64,000 bases of DNA from Guillardia theta CCMP2712 (Eukaryota; Cryptophyceae; Pyrenomonadales; Geminigeraceae). Positions 10,679 to 21,659 of this stretch are shown piece after piece (the stretch's first letter is position 1; the number at the start of each line of letters is the position of its first letter). The DNA lies in assembly GCF_000315625.1 (NCBI RefSeq), contig NW_005434603.1:39799-103798 (forward strand). The letters run 5' to 3'. The position numbers and the translations under genes are program-made. The notes beneath the pieces are model-generated. The model saw nothing but the letters and a program-made list of their open reading frames with translations. It searched no databases and was not told the origin of the DNA.

Positions 10679-13600
10679 ATGGATGACCGAGCGCAGTTCG
10701 AGCAGCTCATCAGGTCTTTGGCCTTTCTCGTCCTCCTTCCCTCCCTCACGACTCCTCACACAGGGGGCTTATGGACCCCTCCAACGAGGCCAGAAAGATA
10801 TCAGAAGCGAGCTTCGAGCAGCTGTGCGCTCAGCCAGAGCGAGCGGCGCCTCTGCTCTGCAGCACGATGCAGATGGTACGTGACTCCCCTCCCCCCCAGT
10901 GCATGACAGGCTGGCAGTCCGAGGATGAGATGGTACGAAGCCTGACCATCATCATGTTCCGCAAGCGTGTCACAGAACAGTTCTTCCAGCAGCTCAGCCC
11001 TGAGACCAAGGTCTCTACATCTCCATCCCCCATATCTCCTCTGCTCTTCCCTTGCCACCTCTCCTGTCTCTTCCCTCCTCCTCGGTGTTTTACTCCCGTT
11101 TCCTCCTCCGCTCCCCTTCGACTCCTTCCTTCCTACCTCACCATCTGCGCAGGCGGGCGTGAAGCACACCCTCATCCACTGCGTGCAGCATGAACCCTCG
11201 GCTTCTAACAGGAAGAAGCTGGCGGACACTACGGGGGAGGTCGCCGCCATGATCTTTGAGTCCGAGACTGAATCCTGGCCCGAGCTGTTCCCGTTCCTCT
11301 TTGAAAGCGCAAAGAACCCAGCAGCTCACCTGCGCGAGTCCGCCATGCTGATCCTTACCCGTCTTGCCTTCTCTGCCAGTGACGCTCTCCAGCAGAATGT
11401 GAACCACGTAAAGATGCTCTGCGCTCAGACCCTGCAGGACCCCGAGAGCAAGGACGTTCGTCTAGCTGCCCTCAGCGCCACTGGGAGCATAGTGCAGGCC
11501 TTCTCCTCCTACGAAGAGCAAGTCTCTGACTTCCAGGAAGTGATCCCGACCATGTGCCAGGTGCTGACTGGCCTGTTGAACGAGAACGATCAGGACTCGG
11601 CAAGGATTGCACTTGAAGAGTTCATCACCATGGCAGAGGAGGCGCCGAAGTTCTTCAGGAGGCACCTCGACTCTCTGATCCAGCTGGCGTTTCAGATCGC
11701 CACGGCCAACAACCTGGAGGAGGACACGCGATTCCTTGCAGTGGAGCTCCTGGTGACGCTGGCAGAGCAGGCACCTGCAATGATGAGGAAACAGAAGATT
11801 TTTCTTGACAACATGGTCCCCCTTGCACTGCAGCTCATGCTCACTGTGGAGGAAGTTGACATGCACGCCTGGAATTCGACCACGGACGACGACGACGACA
11901 CTGAGCTGACTTCCCTTGACGTGGGCAAGGACGCGCTCGACCGCCTTGCGCTCTCGCTCGGCGGCAAGACTGTCTTCGGCCTAGCCTTCCGGCAGGATCT
12001 CCTTCCCTCCTTCATGACTCACCAGGACTGGAAGTACAGGCACGCGGCCCTCACCTGCATCGCGCAGATTGCCGAGGGCTGTCAGAAGCAGATGAAGCAG
12101 CACCTGGAGAGCATCGTCATGCAGACCGCTCAGTGCTTCTCCGACGCTCATCCCCGAGTCCGCTGGGCGGCGATCAACGCCATGGGCCAGCTTGAGACTG
12201 ACCTCGGCCCGGACTTGCAGGAGCGGTACCATGCTGTTGTGCTTCCGGCCCTTATCACCGTCATGGACGACAACGCAAACCCGCGGGTCCAGTCGCACGC
12301 GGCGGCCGCGGTGATCAACTTCACTGAGGACTGCAAGAAGGACACAGTCCAGCCGTACCTCGAGGGCCTGCTGGGCAAGCTCCTCCACTTGCTTATGGGC
12401 GGAGTCAGGATCGTGCAGGAGCAGGCGATCACCGCTATCGCCTCCGTGGCAGACTGCGTGCAGGAGCAGTTCAAGCCCTTCTACGGGGGGATCATGCCGG
12501 TGCTCAAGGACATCCTGCGCAACTGCGTGCACAAGGAGCAGCGAATGCTGCGAGGGAAGGCGATGGAGTGTATCTCCCTCATCGGCATCGCCGTCGGCAA
12601 GGAAGTTTTCATCGCTGACGCCAAGGAAGTCATCGATCAGTTCCTCAACACCCAGACGGCAGCGCTGGACCCGGACGACCCGCAGATCTCCTACCTCCTG
12701 CAGGTGTGGGGAAGGCTAGCCAAGGCTCTCAAGCACGATTTCATCCCGTACCTCAGTGTTGTCATGCCCCCGCTGCTCAACTCCGCGGGCATCAAAGCCG
12801 ACGATCAGGTTCTGGACGATGCTGAGGAGGAGGAGGAGGAGGAGGAGGGCATCACGACCGTCGTGGTGCAGACGGAGGAGGGAGCGAAGAAGGTCGCGCT
12901 CAAGACAGCGGCGCTGGAGGAGAAGTCGACTGCATGCAACATGCTCGTCTGCTACTTCGCGGAGCTGAAGGAAGGGATGTTCCCCTTCCTCGAGCAGGTG
13001 GCTCGACTCATGGTCCCCCTCCTCGCCTTCATCTACTCGGAAGAAGTCCGGACGGCCGCGGCCTCCCTCATGCCGGAGCTGATCGACTGCGCGATCTCGA
13101 GCATGAGGAACGGGCTCTGCAACCAGACGTTTGTCAAGGGGCTGAGCGACATGGTGTTCCAGAAGCTCGTGGCCATGATCAAGGAGGAGCCCGAGCCCGA
13201 CGTCCAACTCGCCATGATGGAATCGCTCAACGAGTCGATGACGTTCGGGGGCGACGGCTGCCTGGGGTCGCCCGAGATGGTGGTGGAGGTGCTGGTGGCG
13301 ATGCACACGGTGCTGAACGAAGTGATTGAGAGATGCGAGAAGAGGAAGAAGGCGAGGAAGGACGAGGACTTTGACGACGACGATGCTGAGAACCAGGAGC
13401 TCGAGGCGGACAGGGACAACGATCTCCTCGAGTCCATCTCCTCCAACATTGGGACCCTCACGAAGCATCATGCGGAGGCCGTGCACGCTGCCTTCACCAA
13501 GTACGTGGAGGTCTTCGGCACCCTCGTGTCCTCCCCCGTCGTCACCCACCAGCGCATCGGCATCTGCATCTTCGACGAGCTCTTGGAGAACCTCGGCGAG

Positions 13601-14503
13601 CACGGGCGGACGTACATGCCGCAACTCCTACCAGCCCTCGTCCAGTTCAGCAAGGACAGGAACTCGGAAGTGAGGCAGGCGGCAGTGTACGGGCTCGGCA
13701 TCTGCGCACAGTACGGAGGGAGCGTGTTCGGGCAGAATGCAGCTCAGGTTCTGCAGTGCCTGTATGACAACCTGAACCACCCGAGTGCGAGGGAGGACAG
13801 CAACGTGTACGCCACAGACAATGCCGTCAGCGCGCTAGCAAAGGTGATCGAGTTTCAAGCTCAGCACATGGAGGACAGGAACGCGGCCATTACCCAGTTT
13901 GTGCACTACCTACCGGTGACGGGAGATAAGGAGGAGGGAGTCCAGGTCGACATCCCCGTTGCCCTCCCTCCCGCTGCTGATGCTCCGTGATGCAGGTACA
14001 TGGAAGGCTGTGCTCCATGGTGGAGCGAGGAGAGCCGGCTCTGCAGCCGCTGCTTCCAAAGGTACTTCATTCTTCCATGCATGCGTGCCAGCTCATCCGC
14101 CCTGCAGGTCATCCAGGTCATGGTTGCGATCCTGGAGACGGAGACGGTTGACGAGGAGGTGACAGAGCGGATTCGCAAGATCTTCAGAATGTGAGGAAGA
14201 GGAAGAGGAGAGGAAGGAGGGAGGAGGAAGGATCGCTGCTGGGTGACTGTCCTTGCTTTGCTGTAGGTTTCAAACAACTCCAGGAGTTTCAGAAGTGTTG
14301 CAACAAACTTTCGCTTCCCTGCCGCCAGACCAGCAGGTAACATAAACAAGAGGACGAGGACAAGAAGACGGAGAGAAGGCCTCATTGGGTCTGTGTGAGG
14401 ACGTTGGGGAGAATTCAGGGGAACGGAAGCAGAGAGGCGAGAGGGGCAGAAAACTGACATGATTGTTTGATGACAGGAGAAGATTAACAGGCTCATGCAG
14501 TGA
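10679..14503 (+). CDS. IPO5: Importin-5 (karyopherin beta-3 / RanBP5)
   Basis: Nuclear import receptor made of HEAT repeats that binds cargo and RanGTP. Exons 10679-10713, 10764-11010, 11153-13945, 13996-14061, 14108-14190, 14267-14336 and 14477-14503 all join in phase and encode 1106 residues, close to the roughly 1100 of animal IPO5. Landmarks aligned to the family: DWKYRHAALTCIAQIAEGC, HPRVRWAAINAMGQ, NPRVQSHAAAAVINFTEDC, MECISLIGIAVGKE, EEKSTACNMLVCYFAELKEG and SEVRQAAVYGLGICAQYGG. Two acidic loops (around codons for DDDDDTEL and the EEEEEEE run) occur where importin-5 has its acidic insertions. The C-terminal exons encode the expected ending (LPPDQQEKINRLMQ). A 24-base segment at 10876-10899 begins GT, ends AG and is in frame; I keep it as coding. 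The start gives MDDRAQFEQLI, matching the family N-terminus. Confidence 0.96.
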
Positions 14504-14639
14504 TCTGATCGGATGCGCGAGACTGATTGTAGCAATACATGTAGTTGGAAATTTTCTCATTTTTTTTTCGACGTTGTAAGAAGTTGAAGGGGTTGAGCGA
14601 TCGTTTATATCTGCCGGCTCAGTCGCATACCAGCAATTT

Positions 14640-15560
14640 TATGTGCGCTGCCGTGCTTCAGTGAAGGTTTGAGGTCCGACAGGCTTGTGTGCGGAGTCCG
14701 TTATGCGCCGGCGGGTCCGAGTCACTCCGAGTCCGATCATCGGATCCCGGGGCACGGCGCCGGAGCCAGGCCCAATGGTCTTCACGGAGAGTCTAGTGTG
14801 ATAGCCTAGCGTTACGGTCCTCGTCAGTTGGATTTTCATCCTTCAAGGCTCCGTTGCCACCGAGCCTGTGCGATCGGACACTGTGAAGCCTCCTCGGAGG
14901 CCCGGTGGCCGAGTCCGAGTGACGGGTCTCCCCCCGCCCGCCGAGTCTCCCCCCCAACGCCGGGCCTGATGATCATTGTCCTCGTACTCAAAGGCTCGGA
15001 TTTCAAAGTTAGCTTAACCTTGAGTAAACCTGGCACCGGCCGCTGTAAAAGCCACCTGGCAAGCGTGGGGCCCGCCCGGCGATGAGGCCGGCAGCAGGCG
15101 CATCGTACACGGCAACTGCGGCAGCCTGTGACGCCGGTGCTCCGTCGGAGCCTGCCTAGATAAACATATAAACCTTCGCTCATCCGTGAGATTTGTTGGG
15201 AGATGAAGACTCTTCCACCCGGCGGCGGGTGACCGTCAGTTGAAAAAGGCCCTAGCCTGGAGCAAAGACATTTTAGCGGCCTCCCGTGCCATTGATGACC
15301 CGGCAGAGAGTGGCGGCCGTCGGTAACAAACGCGGCCCGGGCGGAAGCTGTAGTACATGCCGACGGCATGAGTATATCCACCCCTTCCGACTGGTGGCCA
15401 TTCTACTTGAAAGGGCAAGTCAAAGTTGCCGGGCACCTTCACGGTTTGGCATCGGTGGAAGCAAAACGTGTTGGGCGAGTCAAGGTAATCATCATGTCTG
15501 AGCGTGCTCGATGCGTGAATCTCGGGACCGGTAGGTCAGGGTCTGGAGTACGCATTTGAC
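14640..15560. repeat. GC-rich intergenic island 1
   Basis: Noncoding, very GC-rich sequence with many GAGTC/GACTC words, GTCCGATCATCGGATC near 14737 and a diverged copy of the dispersed element (ATTGTCCTCGTACT then CTTAACCTTGAGTAAAC) at about 14974-15029. No gene is supported. It resembles the other islands in this window. Confidence 0.6.
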
Positions 15561-15942
15561 CTAGGAGGGGGAGGGTGGTACCTTATTGGACTAGTTTACT
15601 AGGGACAAAGGGGGTTTTCTTTCTTTTTAAGGTCACGAAATGATGACTGGAGGGATGTTAAGTAAACTATCATGGTATCATGGAGGGAGACAGTGGAGAT
15701 CTGAAAACTCGAAAAAACGTGTTTTCGTGTTTCAAAGGATGCAAGGCTGACATCACTTTGGCGCCCCCTTCGCATTGCCCCTTGATCCCCTACATCTAGG
15801 GATGCTTCACCAGTCTCGTCCTCGCGATAGACACTCTCCCACCATCCTCATCTCCTCCTCCTGATTGGAACCAACCTCCTGAGGGATCAGTCCTCTCACA
15901 AGAACACCCAGATTCCTTCTCGGTACGCCTTCCCCAGAAAGC

Positions 15943-16254
15943 ATGCAGGACGACTTTGCTCCCTTGTCTCTTGACTCCCAGTTGGTCGACGAATTCGAGG
16001 CTGCTCCCTTTGTGTCCAACACGACCTCATCGTGCTCCTCCTACCTCAACTCCCCTCTTGTCGACGAGTCTTGTGGACAGACCATGGCGAACCTGCACAG
16101 GCTTTTGCAGTCCCAGGATGAAGACAGGGATGTGGCTTTGCCGTGTCCAAGCAGAGACAAGCAGCTCAGAGCTCTCCGGCATTGCATTGAGTTGCTCACG
16201 CGCCCAGAGAAACCTGAGATTTACGGGGCAACAGGAGAGCTGATTCAATTGTGA
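15943..16254 (+). CDS. Small-family protein 1 (C-terminal KQLRAL-HCI motif)
   Basis: A 103-residue single-exon protein that I do not recognise. It starts with an acidic/hydrophobic segment (MQDDFAPLSLDSQLVDEF), has a Ser-rich middle, and ends with SRDKQLRALRHCIELLTRPEKPEI, then ATGELIQL and the stop. The same C-terminal block recurs in six other open frames of this window, always within a few residues of the stop codon in the typical members, which is strong evidence that the frame is real. No signal peptide or membrane segment is visible. A consensus AATAAA lies about 100 bases after the stop. The function is unknown; the predicted amphipathic helix suggests a protein-protein interaction motif (inference). 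Confidence 0.72.
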   Translation: MQDDFAPLSLDSQLVDEFEAAPFVSNTTSSCSSYLNSPLVDESCGQTMANLHRLLQSQDEDRDVALPCPSRDKQLRALRHCIELLTRPEKPEIYGATGELIQL

Positions 16255-16356
16255 TCCGAAGAAGGAACCCGCGTACACACATATTTATGTCTCTGTGCAT
16301 TAGTTATTGATTAGAAGAGCTTTTTCTCTCGTTGTGCAATATTGTATAGTATCGCA

Positions 16357-16362
16357 AATAAA
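16357..16362 (+). promoter_or_regulatory. Polyadenylation signal AATAAA
   Basis: AATAAA about 100 bases downstream of the stop codon of small-family protein 1, in AT-rich context. Confidence 0.5.
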
Positions 16363-16853
16363 GAAATCAATCTGTAGAAAAGGGATGTTTGTCATCTTTC
16401 TCTCTTGTTCAGAACGCATTGATTGATATGATCTTCAGGGGATGCCTGGCTGGAAGCCCATGAACACAAGCCTATTGCTTGTTTCACATGTTACAGACCA
16501 GCTGAAACACCCTCAAGCATAATCTCAATGAGCATTTCTCTGAAAGACGGCATCGTCTCACCTGCTTGCAGCTGTAAGGAATGATCGCTCTCCCCACCCC
16601 CAGTCCTGCCATGTCGCCCCCTACAGAGAACGATCAGCCGGGCCTGACACATGCAGGCTGGATCGTGAAAACATGGTGAGGCGGGCTCGAAACAGATGAA
16701 GCTGCAGAAACGAGGATAAGGCCGGTCATGAATTGATTGTTAAAGTCACGTTACTTACCCGGAGTAAAATCACGAGGCAGTTGAACGTCTTAAGATCGTG
16801 GGGGTGGGGTAGAAAAAAACAACGCAAGGGTTAGGAGCACCGCCATTTCTATT

Positions 16854-17330
16854 ATGAAAAGACTTAGAAAATATCGATGCCTTCATTGCACAAGATTGAT
16901 GGCTTCTGTGAGGGGGGTGGGTCATTTCCAGGGGAAGCGTTATCACGATGATACGGAACAGGAGGAAACGAGAACGGGAAGCGAAGAGGCGATGGTCAGG
17001 ACAGACAACGCGCATGCTGTATCAGAGGAAGGACACAACTCTCTCATGCTCAATGGGCACCATGCCGACCACTCATGGCAGACTGGAGCTGCGCTGCTCA
17101 GAGACGGAAGGCCTCTGAGATTGTCCACCAGACCTGCAACTTCGGACCCCGATGCATGCAAAGACGTCCTCCCGTCTCACCTACCATCACAGCAAGAAGG
17201 AGCTAGCAGCACTGCTGTGCCGTCTTTCAAGCTCAAACTGCTCAGTGCCCTTCAACATTCCATCCATTTGCTCTCAAGAGAAGAAAAGCCGAGGATAAAA
17301 ACGGCCACGGGGGAATGGCTCAGGTTGTAA
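16854..17330 (+). CDS. Small-family protein 2 (diverged member)
   Basis: Up to 158 residues; the start is uncertain because the first 35 or so residues are basic and unlike the other members. The C-terminus reads KLLSALQHSIHLLSREEKPRI, then TATGEWLRL and stop, clearly the family block with Cys replaced by Ser. It lies 600 bases after member 1 in the same direction, so a tandem duplication is likely. There is no intron evidence and no known domain. Confidence 0.6.
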   Translation: MKRLRKYRCLHCTRLMASVRGVGHFQGKRYHDDTEQEETRTGSEEAMVRTDNAHAVSEEGHNSLMLNGHHADHSWQTGAALLRDGRPLRLSTRPATSDPDACKDVLPSHLPSQQEGASSTAVPSFKLKLLSALQHSIHLLSREEKPRIKTATGEWLRL

Positions 17331-17789
17331 CACAAACGGCACAGTCATGATTCTTTTAAACTCACTCTAACAACGATCATATTCCAATGTGATGTACAAA
17401 AACACGATCAATGAATGAAGTAAACAGCTGATTGATTTCCTTGTAGAAATGTGCTTTCCGCTGTTGTCGCCTGTTCCTAGCAAGCCCTTGACGATTCCAC
17501 TGGCAAGTTGCATGCTGGTTTAACCACGGCAGGATGCAATGATCGCGTGCACAAGACCTGAGAGCGCATCCTGCATTGAGCTCCCCTGACAAACACCGAG
17601 GAATTTCCGACGTAGAGCTCAGGAACGCATGAGATCTCTCATTAAGAAACCAGCAGGCCGATCACAACCCCTTCCCTTCCCACAGCGATAGGTCTCAGCT
17701 GCCAAATGCTCTCCAGCCATCATCTACAGGATCATGTGTCTCCCTCAAGGCTCAGGCTCTGCAGATTTTACATTGCGATGAAGCTGCTA

Positions 17790-18098
17790 GCCGGGAGAGT
17801 CGTGAGCTGATTTATCAAAGATGCCGTTCGGGGGAGAAGAGAGGTTGTTGTAATGAAGGTCCAGGTAGCCCAGCCTTGACAGGTTGCCAAGTTGGCAAAG
17901 ATACCGGCTGGAAGGGTTGAGCCTGAGCTGGTTTTGGTCAAGGTAGAGGTACTGAAGCCCCGATACTAGTCCCTCGAAAGCTCCAGCTGATATCTCCATG
18001 TTGTCTCTTTGGTCCAGCCAGATCGATGTACAGCCTCTGCTGCCGTGCTCCACTGACCTCCCCCCGTCCTCCTCAACACTCCCCGGGCCCGCCGTCAC
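17790..18098 (-). pseudogene. Leucine-rich-repeat gene fragment
   Basis: Minus-strand reading contains about two and a half LRR units: AFEGLVSGLQYLYLDQNQL, then LGNLSRLGYLDLHYNNLSSP and PNGIFD, close to the typical 24-residue LxxLxxLxLxxNxL spacing. There is no convincing start, N-cap, C-cap or further repeats, and the upstream end runs into a GC-rich island, so I call it a fragment. It could be one exon of a larger gene, but nothing else of that gene is visible. Confidence 0.5.
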
Positions 18099-18700
18099 GT
18101 TCCGTGTTCAGACTCGTCGGACACTGAACCGGCGTGCATCCGGGACTGAGTCCCCCGCATGTTACGGAGGCTAACGTAACTTGAAGACTTTGGCCCCGTA
18201 AACGGAGACCGTCCGACTCAGCGGCAAGAGTCTGGCAGGGGTCAGAGTCAAGTGAGGAAGCACTGAAGCGCCGCGCGGCGGCCAGTGTTCAGTGACAGTG
18301 ACAGGCCGGGCTAGGAACTTGCCAGTGACCCGGTCATGCGCTGCGGCGCCGCGGGAGTCCGGAGTCCGGGCCCTGACCCGGTAACTTAAACTTGCCTTGC
18401 CAAGTTGCTCCGCCGGGCCCGCCGGTCAACGGGCGAGTCACTGAGTCACGGAAGTTCAACGGTTCAACAGTTGCACGCCGTGACGGTGACCACTCGGACC
18501 GGGGGGCCGCGGGCGAGTCACTTCAAGTGCACCCGCGGGCGAGTCACTTGCACCCGGCATGGGCCACTCTTCGGCCCCGGCGACCCGGCACAGCCGCTCA
18601 GCACGGCGGCAACCGTTTGAACGGGCCGGCCTTCAACTTGCCCGCCGGCCGCCCGGCCGACTGACCATCTGTCATTTTGGCCCTTGAAGTTAAAACTCGC
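18060..18700. repeat. GC-rich intergenic island 2
   Basis: About 640 bases of GC-rich noncoding sequence rich in GGGCGAGTCACT, CCGGGCCG and GTTCAAC words, including GGGCGAGTCACT three times within about 120 bases. No supported gene. Confidence 0.6.
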
Positions 18701-18977
18701 ATCATGCCACCGACCGAATTGGTTGTAAGCTTGTCGAGAAGGTTCTAGTGGACGTCTATATCATTTTAAAATGCAGCCTCCTTTCATCGAAATCAATCGT
18801 TTTCGTGATTTCTTTGGCCTCCTTTGCCTCTTTCACCCCCTTGAGATCCCTTGTTCTCCTCCTCGACCTGTCAGCGGCACCAAGATTCTCCTGCCACCGC
18901 TCCTCATCCGTTCTCTGCTAGATCCTGTTTCTCCACCCCTCAAGAACTTCTAGGAGGATTCTACTAGTGCTGGCGCA

Positions 18978-19352
18978 ATGACTGCCCAAAGTGACTTCGA
19001 CGTTCTCGCTGTCTCCTCCCCCTCCTTCGACGACCTGGACCTCGTCTCTCTTCCTCATTCCATGTCGAGCTGCTCCTTGTCTTCATGCCAATCTGTGGAT
19101 TCCGACACCACCGCGTCCTCGGAGTCGTCGGACGAGAGCCAAGAGTTCTATCTCACGTACACGAGGCCTCGGCAGCCGAAGACGGTGGAGGTAGCTATGG
19201 GAAGTGAGGCGGAAGGTATGGAACTATCGAGGGGGTGGCCGACACCCTCTAGGGAGAAGCAGCTGCGAGCGCTAGAGCACTGCATAGCGCTACTGAGCAG
19301 GCAAGATCGTCCTCGGATAACCAGTGCTGTTGGAACGATACTGGAAATGTGA
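18978..19352 (+). CDS. Small-family protein 3 (plus copy of inverted pair)
   Basis: A 124-residue single-exon protein. The N-terminus SDFDVLAVSSPSFDDLDLVSLP resembles the FDALAL...DLAQLP start of members 6 and 7; a Ser/Asp-rich linker follows; the C-terminus is SREKQLRALEHCIALLSRQD, then RPRITSAVGTILEM and stop. It has a nearly identical inverted copy at 19797-20174, so the pair is a recent duplication and both frames have stayed open. Function unknown. Confidence 0.75.
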   Translation: MTAQSDFDVLAVSSPSFDDLDLVSLPHSMSSCSLSSCQSVDSDTTASSESSDESQEFYLTYTRPRQPKTVEVAMGSEAEGMELSRGWPTPSREKQLRALEHCIALLSRQDRPRITSAVGTILEM

Positions 19353-20161
19353 GTGAAGGACAACGTGTAGATGTTGTAATCTATGTAGCATAATTGAAAC
19401 GAATGAATAGTAAAGACTCATACATTCTGCGATTGTCTTGCAAGGAATGCATTCGAACAGATCAATGTAAGAAACAGTGGCGTTTTGGATCACTGCTTAT
19501 AATTGCAGGGAGGGATACTAACGTCCTAAACAATAAGCGCATACAGTAGAAAGTCAACATAAATCACGTTGAAAGATGATTTGCTGCGAATTCCCTTCGC
19601 ACTACGCTTCCAAGAGCTCTGTTTCAAGAAAGACAAAATTATCAAATGTATGCAGTCAATCAGTCCCTGCATTCAACACAATCCAAACATTGCCTTGAGA
19701 CGACAGAAAATTAGCAACAGTTTGATGAAATGGGCTTTTAATCCACCAATTTCAATTATGCTACATAGATTACAACATCTACACGTTGTCCTTCACTCAC
19801 ATTTCCAGTATCGTTCCAACAGCACTGGTTATCCGAGGACGATCTTGCCTGCTCAGTAGCGCTATGCAGTGCTCTAGCGCTCGCAGCTGCTTCTCCCTAG
19901 AGGGTGTCGGCCACCCCCTCGATAGTTCCATACCTTCAGCCTCACTTCCCGTAGCTACCTCCACCGTCTTCGGCTGCCGAGGCCTCGTGTACGTGAGATA
20001 GAACTCTTGGCTCTCGTCCGACGACTCCGAGGACGCGGTGGTGTCGGAATCCACAGATTGGCATGAAGACAAGGAGCAGCTCGACATGGAATGAGGGAGA
20101 GAGACGAGGTCCAGGTCGTCGAAGGAGGAGGAGGAGACAGCGAGGACGTCGAAGTCACTCT
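18987..20161. repeat. Large inverted repeat carrying two small-family genes
   Basis: Arms of about 410 bases (18987-19398 and 19751-20161) are near-identical reverse complements and contain almost the whole coding region plus about 45 bases of 3' flank. The spacer is about 350 bases and the genes point towards each other. Only scattered single-base differences are seen between the arms. Confidence 0.9.
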
Positions 20162-20174
20162 GGCGAGCAGGCAT
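19797..20174 (-). CDS. Small-family protein 4 (minus copy of inverted pair)
   Basis: A 125-residue protein almost identical to member 3, read from the minus strand. The start ATG at 20174 gives MPARQSDFDVLAV; an ATG 21 bases further upstream is in frame but lies outside the duplicated region. The C-terminal block KQLRALEHCIALL and the ending GTILEM are intact. Differences from member 3 are a few conservative substitutions (for example Ser for Pro near the N-terminus and Thr for Met mid-protein). Confidence 0.72.
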   Translation of the reverse strand: MPARQSDFDVLAVSSSSFDDLDLVSLPHSMSSCSLSSCQSVDSDTTASSESSDESQEFYLTYTRPRQPKTVEVATGSEAEGMELSRGWPTPSREKQLRALEHCIALLSRQDRPRITSAVGTILEM

Positions 20175-20469
20175 GGCTGTGGAGTAGTGACGCAACTGGC
20201 TGGAACGAATCTACTGTATTCCGAAGATGTTTCAACAAGGTGTAGGAGGCAGAGGTGTTGAAAAGAGTGAAGTCGTTCGACCAGGGGAGGAGGCTGCGAG
20301 AGATTTGAAACAATGTGATTTCGCAACGTATGGCCACAATCTGCAACTGAGTTGTAGCGGCTTGTGATATCTTTTCTCACAGGAGTCACGTGGACCGGGG
20401 GAGGCTGACACCGACTCGACTCGAATCTTCCATCTGGCCGGGACGAACTGTCCAGAAGCCTTGACTACT

Positions 20470-21010
20470 CTCTCCTGATTGTCCTCGTACTGATCTTTAA
20501 CTTAACTTTGAGTAAAGAAGTGGTCCCCGGTTGTCGTTTACAGTTACCGTCAAACTCAAACGCCGGGTAGTAAAGTTCTCGGGTGCCGGCCGCCCCGGCG
20601 CCCGGGGCCGGGCCGGGCACCTCACCGGGCCGGGGGGGACCGGGGGGGGGCCGGGACTCCTGACTGAGTGGCCGGTCCCCGGCCCGGATGATCATCGGAC
20701 CGTACTCCGCCGGGATGCCCGGTGACCGTCCCGGGGTCCGTCTCCGAGTCACCGGGGGCCCGGCGGCGGAGTCCGTTCTTGGCGGCGGCCGGGGTCGGCA
20801 GTGAGTCACGAGTCGAGTCCCGGCCCAGGCCCGGGCGGCGGCCCGGCCCTCTCGGAGGCGGCCGGGCCGCGCCGTCTGCCTGAACTGAGACGGTCCGATC
20901 ATCGGATTCCAGGATAGGCCGGGCCAGTGACTCCCGACTGCGGGCCGGGCCAGGGGCACTGGGCCGCGGTCGGGAGTCACTGGCCGCCGCCGCCGCTACT
21001 AGAGACGGTC
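20470..21010. repeat. GC-rich intergenic island 3 with dispersed element at its edge
   Basis: Starts with GATTGTCCTCGTACTGAT...CTTAACTTTGAGTAAAG at 20477-20517, nearly identical to 63904-63944, then about 450 bases of CCGGG-rich DNA containing GATGATCATCGGACCG and GGTCCGATCATCGGATTCC. No gene is supported here. GAGGGTAGGGTACTAACCCC follows at about 21167-21186. Confidence 0.65.
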
Positions 21011-21659
21011 TCAGTCCGGATCGGATCCGATTGGAACTATTCTGTTGAAGGAACACAACTGTTGAAGGAATGTTCTTTAGAAAGAACATTGGACCCAATG
21101 GACTTCCGGTATTTTCAAGGTAACGGTTACTACCCCTTGTGAGCTTAGTCTACGAGAGGAAATTAGAGGGTAGGGTACTAACCCCTCGAGATCTCTCCCT
21201 CGCCTCCAAAATGGATCCGCAGTACTGCAAGAATTGCATACCATGGACGCGGCGATGAGGAGATGCGAAACGAGGAGAGGATAGAACAGGGTTGTGGCAT
21301 GAAAGATGCGTTGCTGATGACCGATACATCCTCCTTCATCTTGTACGCAATGTTTGCCCTCGGCCGTCTGCTCTGAGGACTTTTGGAACGCAGCCTAGGT
21401 TCAGGCCATGTAGACAATGCATCTCTGCATCTTCCGTCGTTACGAGAATCCTGTTGTCATGACGATAGTCAAAAGATATAGCCTTAACTTATCTCTGTCT
21501 TCTTGTATGTCTGAGGACTTGTGCATGAGGGATGATTAGTAACTCATGAGATGAAACCAGTTATGAACGTCGTCCACTCAGCGCTTTGAACTCACCGCAG
21601 ACTTTAGCAGCACCAGACTGTAGCCCTCCCACGCCTCCGTCGGAGCAAGACAAAACACA

